DNA of 64,000 nt from Tenacibaculum sp. 190524A02b (GTDB lineage Bacteria; Bacteroidota; Bacteroidia; Flavobacteriales; Flavobacteriaceae). Position 1 is the stretch's first letter. Each line of letters starts with the position of its first letter. The stretch is from positions 3,414,001 to 3,478,000 of the forward strand of contig NZ_OZ038525.1 of the NCBI RefSeq assembly GCF_964036645.1. Direction: 5' to 3'. This document shows positions 53,545-62,534 of this stretch, in pieces. Both the position numbers and the translations under genes were made by a program. The notes beneath the pieces are model-generated. The model worked only from the letters and a program-made list of their open reading frames with translations. It was not told where the DNA came from and did not search any database.

Positions 53545-54486
53545 TTACATTAAAAATTCATCGCTAATTGATGTATTGTCTTGCACTTTGTGCATCACAT
53601 CTGCGAATAAAGTGGCGCAAGATACAACTTTTATTTTAGATATCTGTCTTTTTAAAGGAATTGTGTCTGAAACAATTAACTCGGTTAATTTTGAGTTTTG
53701 AATTCGTTCATACGCTCCTCCAGAAAGTATTGGATGCGTACAAATAGCACGAACACTTAAAGCCCCTCTTTCCATCATTAAATCTGCTGCTTTTGCAAGT
53801 GTACCTCCTGTATCAATCATATCATCAACTAAGATTACATTTTTACCTTGCACATCTCCTATAAGCTCCATATGAGAAATTACGTTTGCTTTTTTACGTT
53901 GCTTATAACAAATAACCACGTCGCTTTCTAAATATTTAGAATATGCATAAGCTCTTTTAGAGCCTCCCATATCTGGGGATGCCACTGTTAAATTATCTAA
54001 TTTCAAACCTTCTACGTAAGGTAAGAATATAGAAGAAGCAAATAAATGGTCTACTGGTTTTTCAAAGAATCCTTGAATCTGATCTGCATGCAAATCCATA
54101 GTCATAATTCTAGTAGCTCCAGCAGCCTCCAGTAACTTAGCAACTAATTTAGCACCAATTGCAACTCTTGGTTTATCTTTTCTATCTTGTCTTGCCCAAC
54201 CAAAATATGGCATTACTGCTGTTATGTGTCTTGCAGATGCTCTTTTAGCAGCATCTAACATTAATAACATTTCCATTAAATTATCTGAAGATGGAAAAGT
54301 AGAGCCAACAATGAATACACGCCTTCCTCTTACTGATTCTTCAAAAGCTGGTTGAAATTCGCCATCACTAAATCGTGATATTTTTACATTTCCTAATTCT
54401 GTTCCAAACTTATTTGCTATGCTTTTTGCCAACTCAACGCTTTGCGAGCAAGCAAAAACCTTTGGACTTAATTGATTTGTAGACAT
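53545..54486 (-). CDS. prs: Ribose-phosphate pyrophosphokinase
   Basis: The 313-residue enzyme makes PRPP from ribose 5-phosphate and ATP. Motifs are KISRFSDGEFQPAFEESVRGRRVFIVGSTFPSSDNLMEMLLMLDAAKRASA, MPYFGWARQDRKDKPRVAIGAKLVAKLLEAAGA, the flexible loop region SPDMGGSKRA, and the PRPP loop VILVDDMIDTGGTL. Length is standard. It starts the operon prs-rplY and is divergent from the tRNA gene. Confidence 0.97.
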   Translation of the reverse strand: MSTNQLSPKVFACSQSVELAKSIANKFGTELGNVKISRFSDGEFQPAFEESVRGRRVFIVGSTFPSSDNLMEMLLMLDAAKRASARHITAVMPYFGWARQDRKDKPRVAIGAKLVAKLLEAAGATRIMTMDLHADQIQGFFEKPVDHLFASSIFLPYVEGLKLDNLTVASPDMGGSKRAYAYSKYLESDVVICYKQRKKANVISHMELIGDVQGKNVILVDDMIDTGGTLAKAADLMMERGALSVRAICTHPILSGGAYERIQNSKLTELIVSDTIPLKRQISKIKVVSCATLFADVMHKVQDNTSISDEFLM

Positions 54487-54606
54487 TTACCGAAGTATAT
54501 TTTTTGTATTAGTGTGTTGTGATGGAGCAAAAATAAAACTATTTTGAGAGTTTGAAAGTATTTTAATGAATTAACTAAAATATTTTATAAATTTGCCTTC
54601 CAAAAT

Positions 54607-54690
54607 GCCAAAGTGGTGGAATTGGTAGACACGTCGGATTCAAAATCCGATGTTCGCAAGGACGTGTGGGTTCGAGTCCCACCTTTGGTA
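54607..54690 (+). tRNA. tRNA-Leu (anticodon CAA)
   Basis: An 84-nt cloverleaf with GCCAAAG/CTTTGGT acceptor arms (one G-T pair), D-arm GGTGGAATTGGTAGAC, anticodon stem TCGGA/TCCGA with loop TTCAAAA (CAA), a long variable arm typical of Leu, and TGGGTTCGAGTCCCA. CCA is not encoded. Confidence 0.95.
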
Positions 54691-54691
54691 C

Positions 54692-54738
54692 AAAAACCCG
54701 AAATCTATATATATTGGTTTCGGGTTTTTATTTTTTCT
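54692..54738 (+). terminator. Terminator of tRNA-Leu
   Basis: AAACCCGAAA/TTTCGGGTTT stem (10 bp) followed by T-rich sequence (TTATTTTTT). Confidence 0.88.
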
Positions 54739-54750
54739 TATGTATAATTA

Positions 54751-56928
54751 CTATTCCATTAATTGAAACTCTGGATGATTGGTTTGCCATAATAGAAATG
54801 AAATCATATTGGCTAATTCAATATTCCTTCTTTCTTTTGAGGACTCAAAACCATGTCCACTTTTAGGATCAATATCTAATAATATTGGCTTATTTGAATT
54901 GGAACATTCTTGAAGCTTAGCTGCAAGCTTAAAAGAATGCCAAGGAGAAACTCTGCTATCGCGCATCCCTACCTTTAAATATACTGCTGGGTACTTTTCT
55001 CCTTTCTTAATAGCATCATAGCTATCCATATTTTTTAAAGAGATAAAACCTAAAGAATCTTCAATAGAACCAAACTCTTTCGCGTTCTTTTTACCATTCA
55101 TAGAGTGCTCTAACCTAAGGGTATTAAAAACACCTGCTCTAATAGCTACTGCAGAAAATAAGTCAGGACGTTCAGTAATGGCTTTACCCAATAGTACACC
55201 TCCTGCACTTGCTCCCCAAGCAGTTATTTTTTCCTTGTCAACAAACTTATTGTCAATTAAATATTCAACACATGCTATTAAATCTTTCCATGAATTGTGT
55301 TTTTTTAATTTTGATCCCTCTAAATGCCAGTCATTTCCTTTTTCTCCTCCTCCCCTTACATGAGCTACAGCATACACTCCTCCTCTTTTTACCCACTCTA
55401 ATAAATGTGGATATAGTTTTGGTTTGTTACTCCATTTAAAACTACCATAGCCATTTATTAACAGTCTGGCAGAACTATTAAGTGAAGTACCTTTTTTATA
55501 AATTATAGATAAGGGAACTTTTACATTATCATGAGAAGCAATTTCTATTTCTTTTATTTCAACCTCTTCTAATTCTTTAAATTGTTGAACAGGTATAAAA
55601 CCTTCCTCTACAAAAGATTTATTTTCATAATTATACTTGTATCTAGTTTTTTTCATAGCCCAACCTTCAATTTCTATCCAAACATCATCAAAAGCAATTC
55701 CTTTTGATTTTACGTTAATATACCCAGAAGAAACAGGTAATTCTATTTCATTAACTTTATTGTTTGTTTTTTGAAACAATTTGGCATCTACTCCATTTGT
55801 AGTTTTAACATAAAATAGGCTGTTTTTTACTACCGTAAAATCACTGATAGTTGATTTAACATCTTCATTCACTAGGACTTTAGGGTTTTTAAAATTTGGT
55901 TTTTTTAGTGATGTCTTACATATTTTAAAATTAGAAGCATTTTTTGCTGTTCTATAATACAGGGTATCTCCTACAATAAAAAACTGTTTAATTTTATCTT
56001 CTTTTTTATATAATGACTCCCATTTTACTGGTGATTTTGAATTTATACTCTTTATAGTGGTTACATAAGTATCTCTATAACCTGAAGTATATGCATTAGC
56101 CCCTAACACAAAATTGCTTTTTGAATCTTTAATATAAGTAATAGGTATAGACTCTGGTTTAAAACTAACATTTGGGTTAGTTTTAATTGAAAAAACTACT
56201 TTATTTGGAGTAATTTTTTCTTTTTTAACATTCCACAAAACTGCTTCTAAATTTTCTCTATATCCTTTTTTAGTTGGATTTATTTCAGGGATTTGAGTGC
56301 AAATAAACCCAGAGTTGTCTGGTAGCCATTCAATGCCTCCATAAGAATTAGGTTTGGTATTAATTACTTCACCTTCTAGAATATTTTTTGTTTTCAGGTC
56401 TAAAACTTTTAAAATAGAAAATTCTTCATCATTTTTAGAAAAGCTAACTACTATTTTTGAATCATCCCAAGATGGGTTTATGTAGTTAATAATATAGTCT
56501 TCATTTATAAAAACATCTTTTGGGTTTAGTAAAACAACTTCTTCTCCATGTATTCCTTTTCTATAAAACAGTTTGTGTTTTTTTTCTTGATCTTCTCTTT
56601 TTAAATAAAAATAATTCGACTTTTCAGATATTACTAATTTTCTTATTTGAAAGTTTTTTTTAAAATCTACACTATTAAGGTTTTTAAATAGTTTTTCTCT
56701 TCCTTCAATTTTAGAAAATATTTTATTTGTTTGTTTTCTTTGTGTTCTATACCAATTAATTACATTTTCATTATCTATATTTTCAAGTCCTCTATAAGCG
56801 TCTACAATTTTAACCCCAAAATGATTGCTAACTTCTTCTTGCTTATCAATGAAAGGGTATTTTTTTGCAGTATCAGTGTTACACTCTAAGCAAAAAATCA
56901 TAAGAAAAACTATAAAAATCTGTTTCAT
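54751..56928 (-). CDS. Prolyl oligopeptidase-family serine peptidase (S9A), exported
   Basis: The 725-residue protein has an N-terminal hydrophobic signal ending near Cys16 (FCLECN), possibly a lipobox. The beta-propeller part (about 60-400) is followed by the hydrolase domain with LINGYGSF, AHVRGGGEKG, the catalytic Ser in WGASAGGVLLG, the Asp in VGMRDSRVSPWHS, and the His in GHGFESS. It cleaves peptides after proline. It lies 132 bp downstream of the RiPP precursor gene, on the same strand but past a strong terminator. Prolyl oligopeptidases remove leaders in some lanthipeptide systems, so a maturation role is possible but unproven. Confidence 0.9.
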   Translation of the reverse strand: MKQIFIVFLMIFCLECNTDTAKKYPFIDKQEEVSNHFGVKIVDAYRGLENIDNENVINWYRTQRKQTNKIFSKIEGREKLFKNLNSVDFKKNFQIRKLVISEKSNYFYLKREDQEKKHKLFYRKGIHGEEVVLLNPKDVFINEDYIINYINPSWDDSKIVVSFSKNDEEFSILKVLDLKTKNILEGEVINTKPNSYGGIEWLPDNSGFICTQIPEINPTKKGYRENLEAVLWNVKKEKITPNKVVFSIKTNPNVSFKPESIPITYIKDSKSNFVLGANAYTSGYRDTYVTTIKSINSKSPVKWESLYKKEDKIKQFFIVGDTLYYRTAKNASNFKICKTSLKKPNFKNPKVLVNEDVKSTISDFTVVKNSLFYVKTTNGVDAKLFQKTNNKVNEIELPVSSGYINVKSKGIAFDDVWIEIEGWAMKKTRYKYNYENKSFVEEGFIPVQQFKELEEVEIKEIEIASHDNVKVPLSIIYKKGTSLNSSARLLINGYGSFKWSNKPKLYPHLLEWVKRGGVYAVAHVRGGGEKGNDWHLEGSKLKKHNSWKDLIACVEYLIDNKFVDKEKITAWGASAGGVLLGKAITERPDLFSAVAIRAGVFNTLRLEHSMNGKKNAKEFGSIEDSLGFISLKNMDSYDAIKKGEKYPAVYLKVGMRDSRVSPWHSFKLAAKLQECSNSNKPILLDIDPKSGHGFESSKERRNIELANMISFLLWQTNHPEFQLME

Positions 56929-57002
56929 TATTTAGTATTCATCTATTAAATCAATTATTTCTTAATTTAGAAATTTGTTTATCCATTTTTAAATATGAGA
57001 AT

Positions 57003-57048
57003 AATTAAAGGCTTCTATATAGTCTAAATTATATAGAAGCCTTTAATT
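57003..57048 (-). terminator. Terminator of the RiPP precursor transcript
   Basis: A perfect 19-bp stem (AATTAAAGGCTTCTATATA and complement) lies just after the precursor stop codon. Confidence 0.85.
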
Positions 57049-57060
57049 ATTTCTAATCCT

Positions 57061-57246
57061 TTATTTAACAAAACCACTTTGGGTTGGGTCTTCTGTATCA
57101 TCGTCATCATCATCTTCGTTAAAACCATGTAACCCTCCTACTCCTCCTCTTCCTCCAAAAATAGTATGCGGGTTTTCTATTTTTGAAATTTGAAATTTGT
57201 TAAAAAATAACTCTGTTTTGTTTTTTTGTAATGGTAATTTTTTCAT
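57061..57246 (-). CDS. Ribosomal natural-product precursor peptide with lanthipeptide-type leader (61 aa)
   Basis: I start at the ATG at 57246, which opens MKKLPLQKNKTELFF; the frame extends 13 codons further, but that part crosses the -7 box (57272-57279). The leader NKFQISKIENPHTIFGG has the FQISKI and Gly-Gly pattern of Bacteroidota class I lanthipeptide precursors. The core (RGGVGGLHGFNEDDDD..., 29 residues) has no cysteine, only two Thr and one Ser, and a run of six Asp. It lies in a locus with a split LanB dehydratase. It has its own promoter and a strong terminator. Confidence 0.75.
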   Translation of the reverse strand: MKKLPLQKNKTELFFNKFQISKIENPHTIFGGRGGVGGLHGFNEDDDDDDTEDPTQSGFVK

Positions 57247-57271
57247 GATATATTGTTTGTTAGTTACACTG

Positions 57272-57279
57272 CAAACATA
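57272..57279 (-). promoter_or_regulatory. -7 box of the RiPP precursor gene
   Basis: TATGTTTG on the minus strand, 25 bp upstream of the ATG. The sequence around it (ATATATgTTTGCAGTGTaACT) closely resembles the S1-S5 promoters (ATATATcTTTGCAGTGTcACT), but without the paired TTCCG half-sites. Confidence 0.65.
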
Positions 57280-57371
57280 TATCATTTCTCCCTTTAAAAC
57301 CTACTATATATAGGTGTGATTTATAAATTTCACGTAAAAAAACAACACTCAAAACACTAATAAACAACACC

Positions 57372-59039
57372 CTATACATTATTCAACTGTTTAATAAAGT
57401 ATGAAGGATACAACCCTGTTTTCTTTTGAAATGCCTTGGTAAATGACTGTGCTGTATTAAATCCAGACTCTTTTGCTATGGCTGTAATTGTATAGGATCT
57501 AAACTTTTTATCATTTTTTAATCTATTAACACTATAATCAATTTTTAGGTTATTAATATAATTTGAGAAATTGGTTCCTTTTGAAGAGTTAATTACTTTT
57601 GAAAGATAAGAACTGTTGGTTTTTAATTCTTTTGCCAACGAACTTAGTGTATAACTCTTTTGTACAAATTTTTCTTTCTCTTCAAATGAGGTTAACTTTT
57701 CTAAGATACTTGTTACTATTTCTTCAGAAACACCAATACTTACTGAAGCATCTATTTCTTTTTTCGTGTCTTTTACTGGAACTTTTTCTTTTTCTAAAGA
57801 AAGAATTAACTCATTGTATCTTTTCTTGTTTCGTTGATTTTTTTGAACAAAACTTATAATTAATACTACTAAGATTAGACAGACTATTATTAATAAGATA
57901 GACTTTTGACTTTCAAATCCTTTTTCTTTTTCTAATTTAGATATTAAATTTTCTTTTTCATTTAATAAATTAGGAATTTGATATTTTTTTAAAAGCACTT
58001 CTCTCAATTGATTTTTTTCAGCCAATAAACTATCTATTTTTAAAAGTTTTTCAACTGTAATTAATTGTTTTTCTAAATCGTTTTTCTCTTTATAATAATT
58101 ATATAGTTTTTGATTTGCTTCTTTAGCATAAAATACAACTTGTGGTTCAACATTATAAGTAGAATCAATTTTTAATAAATACTTATTATCTTTCTCTCCA
58201 AGTAATTTTAAACACTCATCTACTCTTAATAATCCTGCACAGTATGCCTTTTTTTTATATTTTACCAAACTGACACCTTTCTTAATACTATCTATTGCTA
58301 ATTCCGGATTTCCTTTTCTTAAAAAAGTGGTTCCGTATGACATTAAAAAGTGAGGATAAATGTCATTTTTTAATTCTTTACTCTTTTTTATTCCTTCTTT
58401 ATTTATTTTTTCAGCTAAATCCAACTTATCAAGTCTATTATAAAAAGGTACTAAGGCAAATAATGATTTCAAATACTGATTTTCATATTTTGTTTTATTA
58501 TTTCCCTCTTCAAAAAAAAGTATGTTTTTTTCAAGTATTTCAAGCGATTCTTCATATTGTTTTGCAACACCTTTTAACAGTGCTATATAATGTAATGTTT
58601 GTACTTTTCCGAATTGATTTTTATCTCGTTCAAATTTTTCACTGGCTAACAATAAACTATTTAATGCTTCTTTATTCCTATATAAATAGTACAATTGAAT
58701 TCCTTTTTGCAAATATGCTTTTGCAGGAAAATTTGAATTTTCCCAATGTTTAGTTTGTGTTATTAAACTATCCAAATAAACTAATGAACCCTGATCATGG
58801 GAGTTTGCTAGAGCCTTAAAATAAAAACCTTTAGCTATTTTAATTGAGTCATTATTTTCTTTAGCTTTTAATAATAGTTTATTAGAAATAATATTCTTCT
58901 CTATTTTCTCTAACTTAATAAATCTTTGCTCTACTTTTTCAATGGGTAATTTATAGAAATCGTTGTTTGTTTGACTATATAATGAAGTCAAAATAAAGGA
59001 TATTAGATATAACAAATATCTTTTTTTTAATAAAATCAT
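57372..59039 (-). CDS. Membrane-bound TPR-AraC regulator
   Basis: The 555-residue protein has a signal peptide (ending SLYSQ), an outer TPR-like helical region (about 30-340), a coiled segment, one membrane helix near 378-400 (ILLIIVCLILVVLIISFV), and a C-terminal AraC helix-turn-helix pair (LAKELKTNSSYLSKVINSSKGTNFSNYINNLK, then TAIAKESGFNTAQSFTKAFQKKTGLYPSYF). It should sense outside the cell and bind DNA inside without a separate kinase. It overlaps the LanB elimination gene by 4 bp, so it is translated with the RiPP enzymes and probably controls this locus. Confidence 0.88.
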   Translation of the reverse strand: MILLKKRYLLYLISFILTSLYSQTNNDFYKLPIEKVEQRFIKLEKIEKNIISNKLLLKAKENNDSIKIAKGFYFKALANSHDQGSLVYLDSLITQTKHWENSNFPAKAYLQKGIQLYYLYRNKEALNSLLLASEKFERDKNQFGKVQTLHYIALLKGVAKQYEESLEILEKNILFFEEGNNKTKYENQYLKSLFALVPFYNRLDKLDLAEKINKEGIKKSKELKNDIYPHFLMSYGTTFLRKGNPELAIDSIKKGVSLVKYKKKAYCAGLLRVDECLKLLGEKDNKYLLKIDSTYNVEPQVVFYAKEANQKLYNYYKEKNDLEKQLITVEKLLKIDSLLAEKNQLREVLLKKYQIPNLLNEKENLISKLEKEKGFESQKSILLIIVCLILVVLIISFVQKNQRNKKRYNELILSLEKEKVPVKDTKKEIDASVSIGVSEEIVTSILEKLTSFEEKEKFVQKSYTLSSLAKELKTNSSYLSKVINSSKGTNFSNYINNLKIDYSVNRLKNDKKFRSYTITAIAKESGFNTAQSFTKAFQKKTGLYPSYFIKQLNNV

Positions 59040-59887
59040 CTTTTTGTAGCTATTAAGTAATTATAGAATTTATGAATGCAATCATAACAAACTAATTCAT
59101 ATAATCGTTGTTTATCTCTAAAAAATCTATTTACCATCATATGTATATAACTAGATAAAAGGCTTTCAATATCAAGATTTTTATTTTTTTTATTTAACTC
59201 AACAATAGTGTTAGCTATACCTTCTATTTCATTTTTCTTATTTTTCAACAGTTGGTATACTCCTTTCATAGAGTTATCCTGCTCCAGTAATAAAGAAACT
59301 ATTTTTTCTTTACTATTATTATAATTAACACCTAGTTGTTTTACTAAATCTTTATCAGAATTGAACTCTCTTTTATAAGCGTTTAGTTGTCTTTTAGTAA
59401 AACTTTGTTTTGTTTCTACGGAGAATGAGAAGCTAGTAAGTAAATCATCTATTAGCTTCAACATTAAAAGAAACAATACCTCATCATCATCTATGTTACT
59501 TAATATATTTAAACAATACACACTATCTATAAAAAACAAATCCTCTGCATTGATAATTGTATGTTCTCCATATCTCTCCACTTCTCTTTCATAAGAACCA
59601 ATTTGAATTTTCCATATCAAATTATTCTCAGCAAAAGGTTTTAATGTATCTTTTACATTAAATATAATATTGCCTAGCTCTTTACTTTTTGTATAATGAA
59701 ATCGGATTCTTAAATGTGGCTTAGGGTCTGAATATCTTATAAAAAACCATTTATCTATGCTATTATTTTTCAACAACTTTTCAGTTAATGGTTTTATAGC
59801 TTCAGTTAAAATTAAATCGGCTGTTCTATTTCCACAATAGATTTTATAATACAACCATTCTTCTCCAGGTATAAAAATTCTTTTCAT
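59036..59887 (-). CDS. LanB C-terminal (elimination/thiopeptide-type) domain protein
   Basis: The 283-residue protein starts MKRIFIPGEEWLYYKIYCGNRTADLILTEAIKPL and continues HLRIRFHYTKSKEL and YEREVERYGEHTIINAEDLFFIDS. These match the small thiopeptide-type biosynthesis family, which forms the glutamate-elimination half of split lanthipeptide dehydratases. It is encoded directly after the large half (0 bp gap) and 4 bp into the regulator gene. Confidence 0.88.
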   Translation of the reverse strand: MKRIFIPGEEWLYYKIYCGNRTADLILTEAIKPLTEKLLKNNSIDKWFFIRYSDPKPHLRIRFHYTKSKELGNIIFNVKDTLKPFAENNLIWKIQIGSYEREVERYGEHTIINAEDLFFIDSVYCLNILSNIDDDEVLFLLMLKLIDDLLTSFSFSVETKQSFTKRQLNAYKREFNSDKDLVKQLGVNYNNSKEKIVSLLLEQDNSMKGVYQLLKNKKNEIEGIANTIVELNKKNKNLDIESLLSSYIHMMVNRFFRDKQRLYELVCYDCIHKFYNYLIATKR

Positions 59888-62116
59888 CTAAACCGCTTTA
59901 AGGTTTTTCTCTTTAAAAAAGGTAAACACAAACTCGTTAACAAATTGTTTTCCTTTATGCTTAACTACTGATTCATTTGTAAAAAGAAATTCATTTAGCC
60001 TAAACTTTTGCTTATTTTTTATACTATTAAGAAGTAGTTTAATAGATTCAATATTCTGAAAATCTATTAACAATGAGTTGTCTTTTTTACTATATTGAAC
60101 ATATCTAGGTATTTTTAACTTATTTCTGAATTTTAATGTTTCTTCTAACAGCTTCTCTTCTTTATCAGAATTATTCAACATTTTCTCTATATCTATTTTT
60201 GAAATAAACCAAGTTGCCTTTGATATAATTACATCTTTATATATTACTCTTGGTAAAAAACTATAATTTTCTACTACTGAAGGCCAAGAAAATCCAATAT
60301 AATTTTTTTCATTTTGAGATTGAAGGTCACATAGAAAATGGTAGATAGGCAATGCTTTAGGTGCATAGTTATGTGCGTTAGTCAGCTTAGGAACCACTTC
60401 TTTATTTAACTTTTTAGACCTTAAAATAATTCTATTATTTTTTATACGTATCCATAAATCATCTATTAACAACTGGTTATCAACTGGTAATGTAGACATT
60501 CCTAAATAGGGGATTTCATAATCTCTAACATGTGGTCTTTTTAAAATATTCCCTGTTCTAGCTTCTGGAAGATGTACAATTTCTGCTAGGACTTTATTAG
60601 GTTGAAGTTGTTTTTCAATTTCTGTAATTTCTTTAAAATGATTTCCTAACTTCTTATTTCCATACCCAAAACGACCTAATAATTTTCCTGCATTGTTACT
60701 AAATCCTTTTAGAAAAACTTGCTCTTTTTCTCCATTGCTAAAAACCTCAGTAAAAGCAGAAAGGGTATCTGGAGTATGTTCCCAATCTAACGCTATTTTT
60801 TCAAAATCTTTATCTGTTAATTCTAATACAAATGCTCCTTTTAAATTTAATAGTTTAAAAAGTAGTATTTCATTTACTTCCGTCCATGATAAATTTTTAT
60901 CTTTTGGTTTATTCTTTGGGGTAATCTTTTGTAAAAAAGGCGTGGTATCAGAAATAGCATTGTGTTGTATATAACCAATTCCTGATTCAATATCTAAAAC
61001 ATGAGCTAAAGGCATTTCTTTACTCCCATATCTTTCTAAAAAAGCTTTTTTAAATTGAATTAAACTAGTGTTATCCTTATAAGAACTTAATTTATTAAGA
61101 AAAGGAATTAACTTTTTAAGTGTGTAAAGGTGTTTGGTTTTTAATTTATTGGTGCTTGCATCACTAAACATATCTGTTTGAATAAGATATTTAGGGTTAT
61201 AAGAGATATCAAGGCGTTTTAACATTTCTTGTATTTCTTGATTACTTTTACCAAAACACACCTCTTTTTTATTCAATAAGTCTAGTTTATGTTGTAATGC
61301 GCCCACATACTTCAAAACTTCAGAAGGTGCTTCAATTTTTTTTAAAGATTGTATGGTATGGGCCAAGGTATCTTTACCTGTTAAATTAACACACAGCTCA
61401 CTAACTATAAATTGATTATCTATTAAGGTATTTATAAACGTATTTGCATCTTCTATAGAAATTCTAGTATCAATTTCAATAATAACCTGAACTAAACATC
61501 TTATAGTAGCACCATTTTTAGCTTTTTTTAAAATTTTTTCTAAAAAAACACTTTCCTCTACACCTTCTACGGTATACAATCTTTTATTATTTAATATTTG
61601 ATACTCTATATATCGATATTGATTAGCTACTTTATATAGTGTTGTATTTGTGTAAAAAAGTAGTTTCTCTTTAACATTAGGATCTTTAGAAATAAACTCT
61701 AATATAGAAGACAAAACATCGGTATCTAATCTATTTATCTTTTCATACGCACTACTATCAACCAACTCCATATGAGTTTCTTTACTTATTTCTCCGTAGC
61801 CTACACTTGCAAACATACCAAAAGGAGTACATCTTGTTGAAAGCCTTACTAAGTACTTCAAAAAAGATTGTTTAAGTTGTTCTCTTTTTTTAGGTTGTTG
61901 TATTTCTTCTTTAAAAAACTTATTAAGCTCCTTATATAAAACAGGAGAAGCTATAAGTATTGCTTCATTTATTTGCTCTTTTTCCCAAATGGTTTTTAAC
62001 ACTTCAAGAGATATTTTCTTTTTTTCAAACAAATTTTTATAGAAATCAATAGAAAAAAGAGGCACCCTAAAATAAAACGTGTTTAAAAAGCTATAAGGGT
62101 TTTTCTTTTTAATCAT
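59888..62116 (-). CDS. Lantibiotic dehydratase, glutamylation part (split LanB)
   Basis: The 742-residue protein contains FKEEIQQPKKREQLKQSFLKYLVRLSTRCTPFGMFASVGYGEI, the typical LanB N-terminal signature, and later EIVHLPEARTGNILKRPHVRDYEIPYL and LRSKKLNKEVVPKLTNAHNY, characteristic of Lant_dehydr_N proteins. It would transfer glutamate from glutamyl-tRNA to Ser/Thr of the precursor. The elimination half is the separate downstream gene, as in several Bacteroidota clusters. No LanC-like cyclase is in the window. It is first in the operon and divergent from the outer-membrane gene. Confidence 0.92.
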   Translation of the reverse strand: MIKKKNPYSFLNTFYFRVPLFSIDFYKNLFEKKKISLEVLKTIWEKEQINEAILIASPVLYKELNKFFKEEIQQPKKREQLKQSFLKYLVRLSTRCTPFGMFASVGYGEISKETHMELVDSSAYEKINRLDTDVLSSILEFISKDPNVKEKLLFYTNTTLYKVANQYRYIEYQILNNKRLYTVEGVEESVFLEKILKKAKNGATIRCLVQVIIEIDTRISIEDANTFINTLIDNQFIVSELCVNLTGKDTLAHTIQSLKKIEAPSEVLKYVGALQHKLDLLNKKEVCFGKSNQEIQEMLKRLDISYNPKYLIQTDMFSDASTNKLKTKHLYTLKKLIPFLNKLSSYKDNTSLIQFKKAFLERYGSKEMPLAHVLDIESGIGYIQHNAISDTTPFLQKITPKNKPKDKNLSWTEVNEILLFKLLNLKGAFVLELTDKDFEKIALDWEHTPDTLSAFTEVFSNGEKEQVFLKGFSNNAGKLLGRFGYGNKKLGNHFKEITEIEKQLQPNKVLAEIVHLPEARTGNILKRPHVRDYEIPYLGMSTLPVDNQLLIDDLWIRIKNNRIILRSKKLNKEVVPKLTNAHNYAPKALPIYHFLCDLQSQNEKNYIGFSWPSVVENYSFLPRVIYKDVIISKATWFISKIDIEKMLNNSDKEEKLLEETLKFRNKLKIPRYVQYSKKDNSLLIDFQNIESIKLLLNSIKNKQKFRLNEFLFTNESVVKHKGKQFVNEFVFTFFKEKNLKAV

Positions 62117-62266
62117 AATATATAGTTTGGTAGTTGTACGAAATTAATTCATTCAATAAGAACTGGCAAATAATGTTTTTTATCGTGTTTGAGAATTATT
62201 GCTGTTAAAATTAAGAACAAAAACATAAAAAACAATGCAAAACACTAAAAAACAACAACTTAACAA

Positions 62267-62313
62267 ACAAAAAACACACTTGACATTTATAAATATCAAG
62301 TGTGTTTTTTATA
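62267..62313. terminator. Strong bidirectional stem-loop
   Basis: AAAACACACTTGA and its complement around a short AT loop, flanked by A- and T-runs. It could stop transcription in either direction in the divergent region. Confidence 0.7.
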
Positions 62314-62319
62314 AAACCC

Positions 62320-62485
62320 AAGACCAAACACTTTGAATACATTGAGTTTATTTATTGTTTTGTTGACGGAAATGAACTGGACAATGTAGTTAGAACTAAT
62401 ACCAAAAGTAAAAAAGTTATAACAACATTTTAAGTATCCAGAAGATGAAACTAGATTTTTTGTAAACACAAAATTAGAACTCTAA
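62320..62485 (+). pseudogene. Possible degraded gene remnant
   Basis: One frame reads YIEFIYCFVDGNELDNVVRT and stops near 62431. A second frame then reads HFKYPEDETRFFVNTKLEL to a stop at 62485. Together they look like the end of one protein broken by a frameshift. Short length makes this uncertain. Confidence 0.3.
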
Positions 62486-62534
62486 AAAATTAATTTCAAA
62501 AAAGCCTCAGTGGTTATTAAGATATTTAATAGAT

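Larger units (their letters stand above)
62117..62534. other. Divergent intergenic interval of the RiPP locus
   Basis: 418 bp: the upstream region of the LanB operon, a strong stem-loop at 62267-62313, and, on the plus strand, a possibly degraded coding remnant (62320-62485). Confidence 0.55.

Noticed and set aside
54751-62116. Complete canonical class I lanthipeptide cluster
   Set aside because: No LanC cyclase, no LanT transporter and no Cys in the precursor, so I describe it only as a split-LanB RiPP locus.
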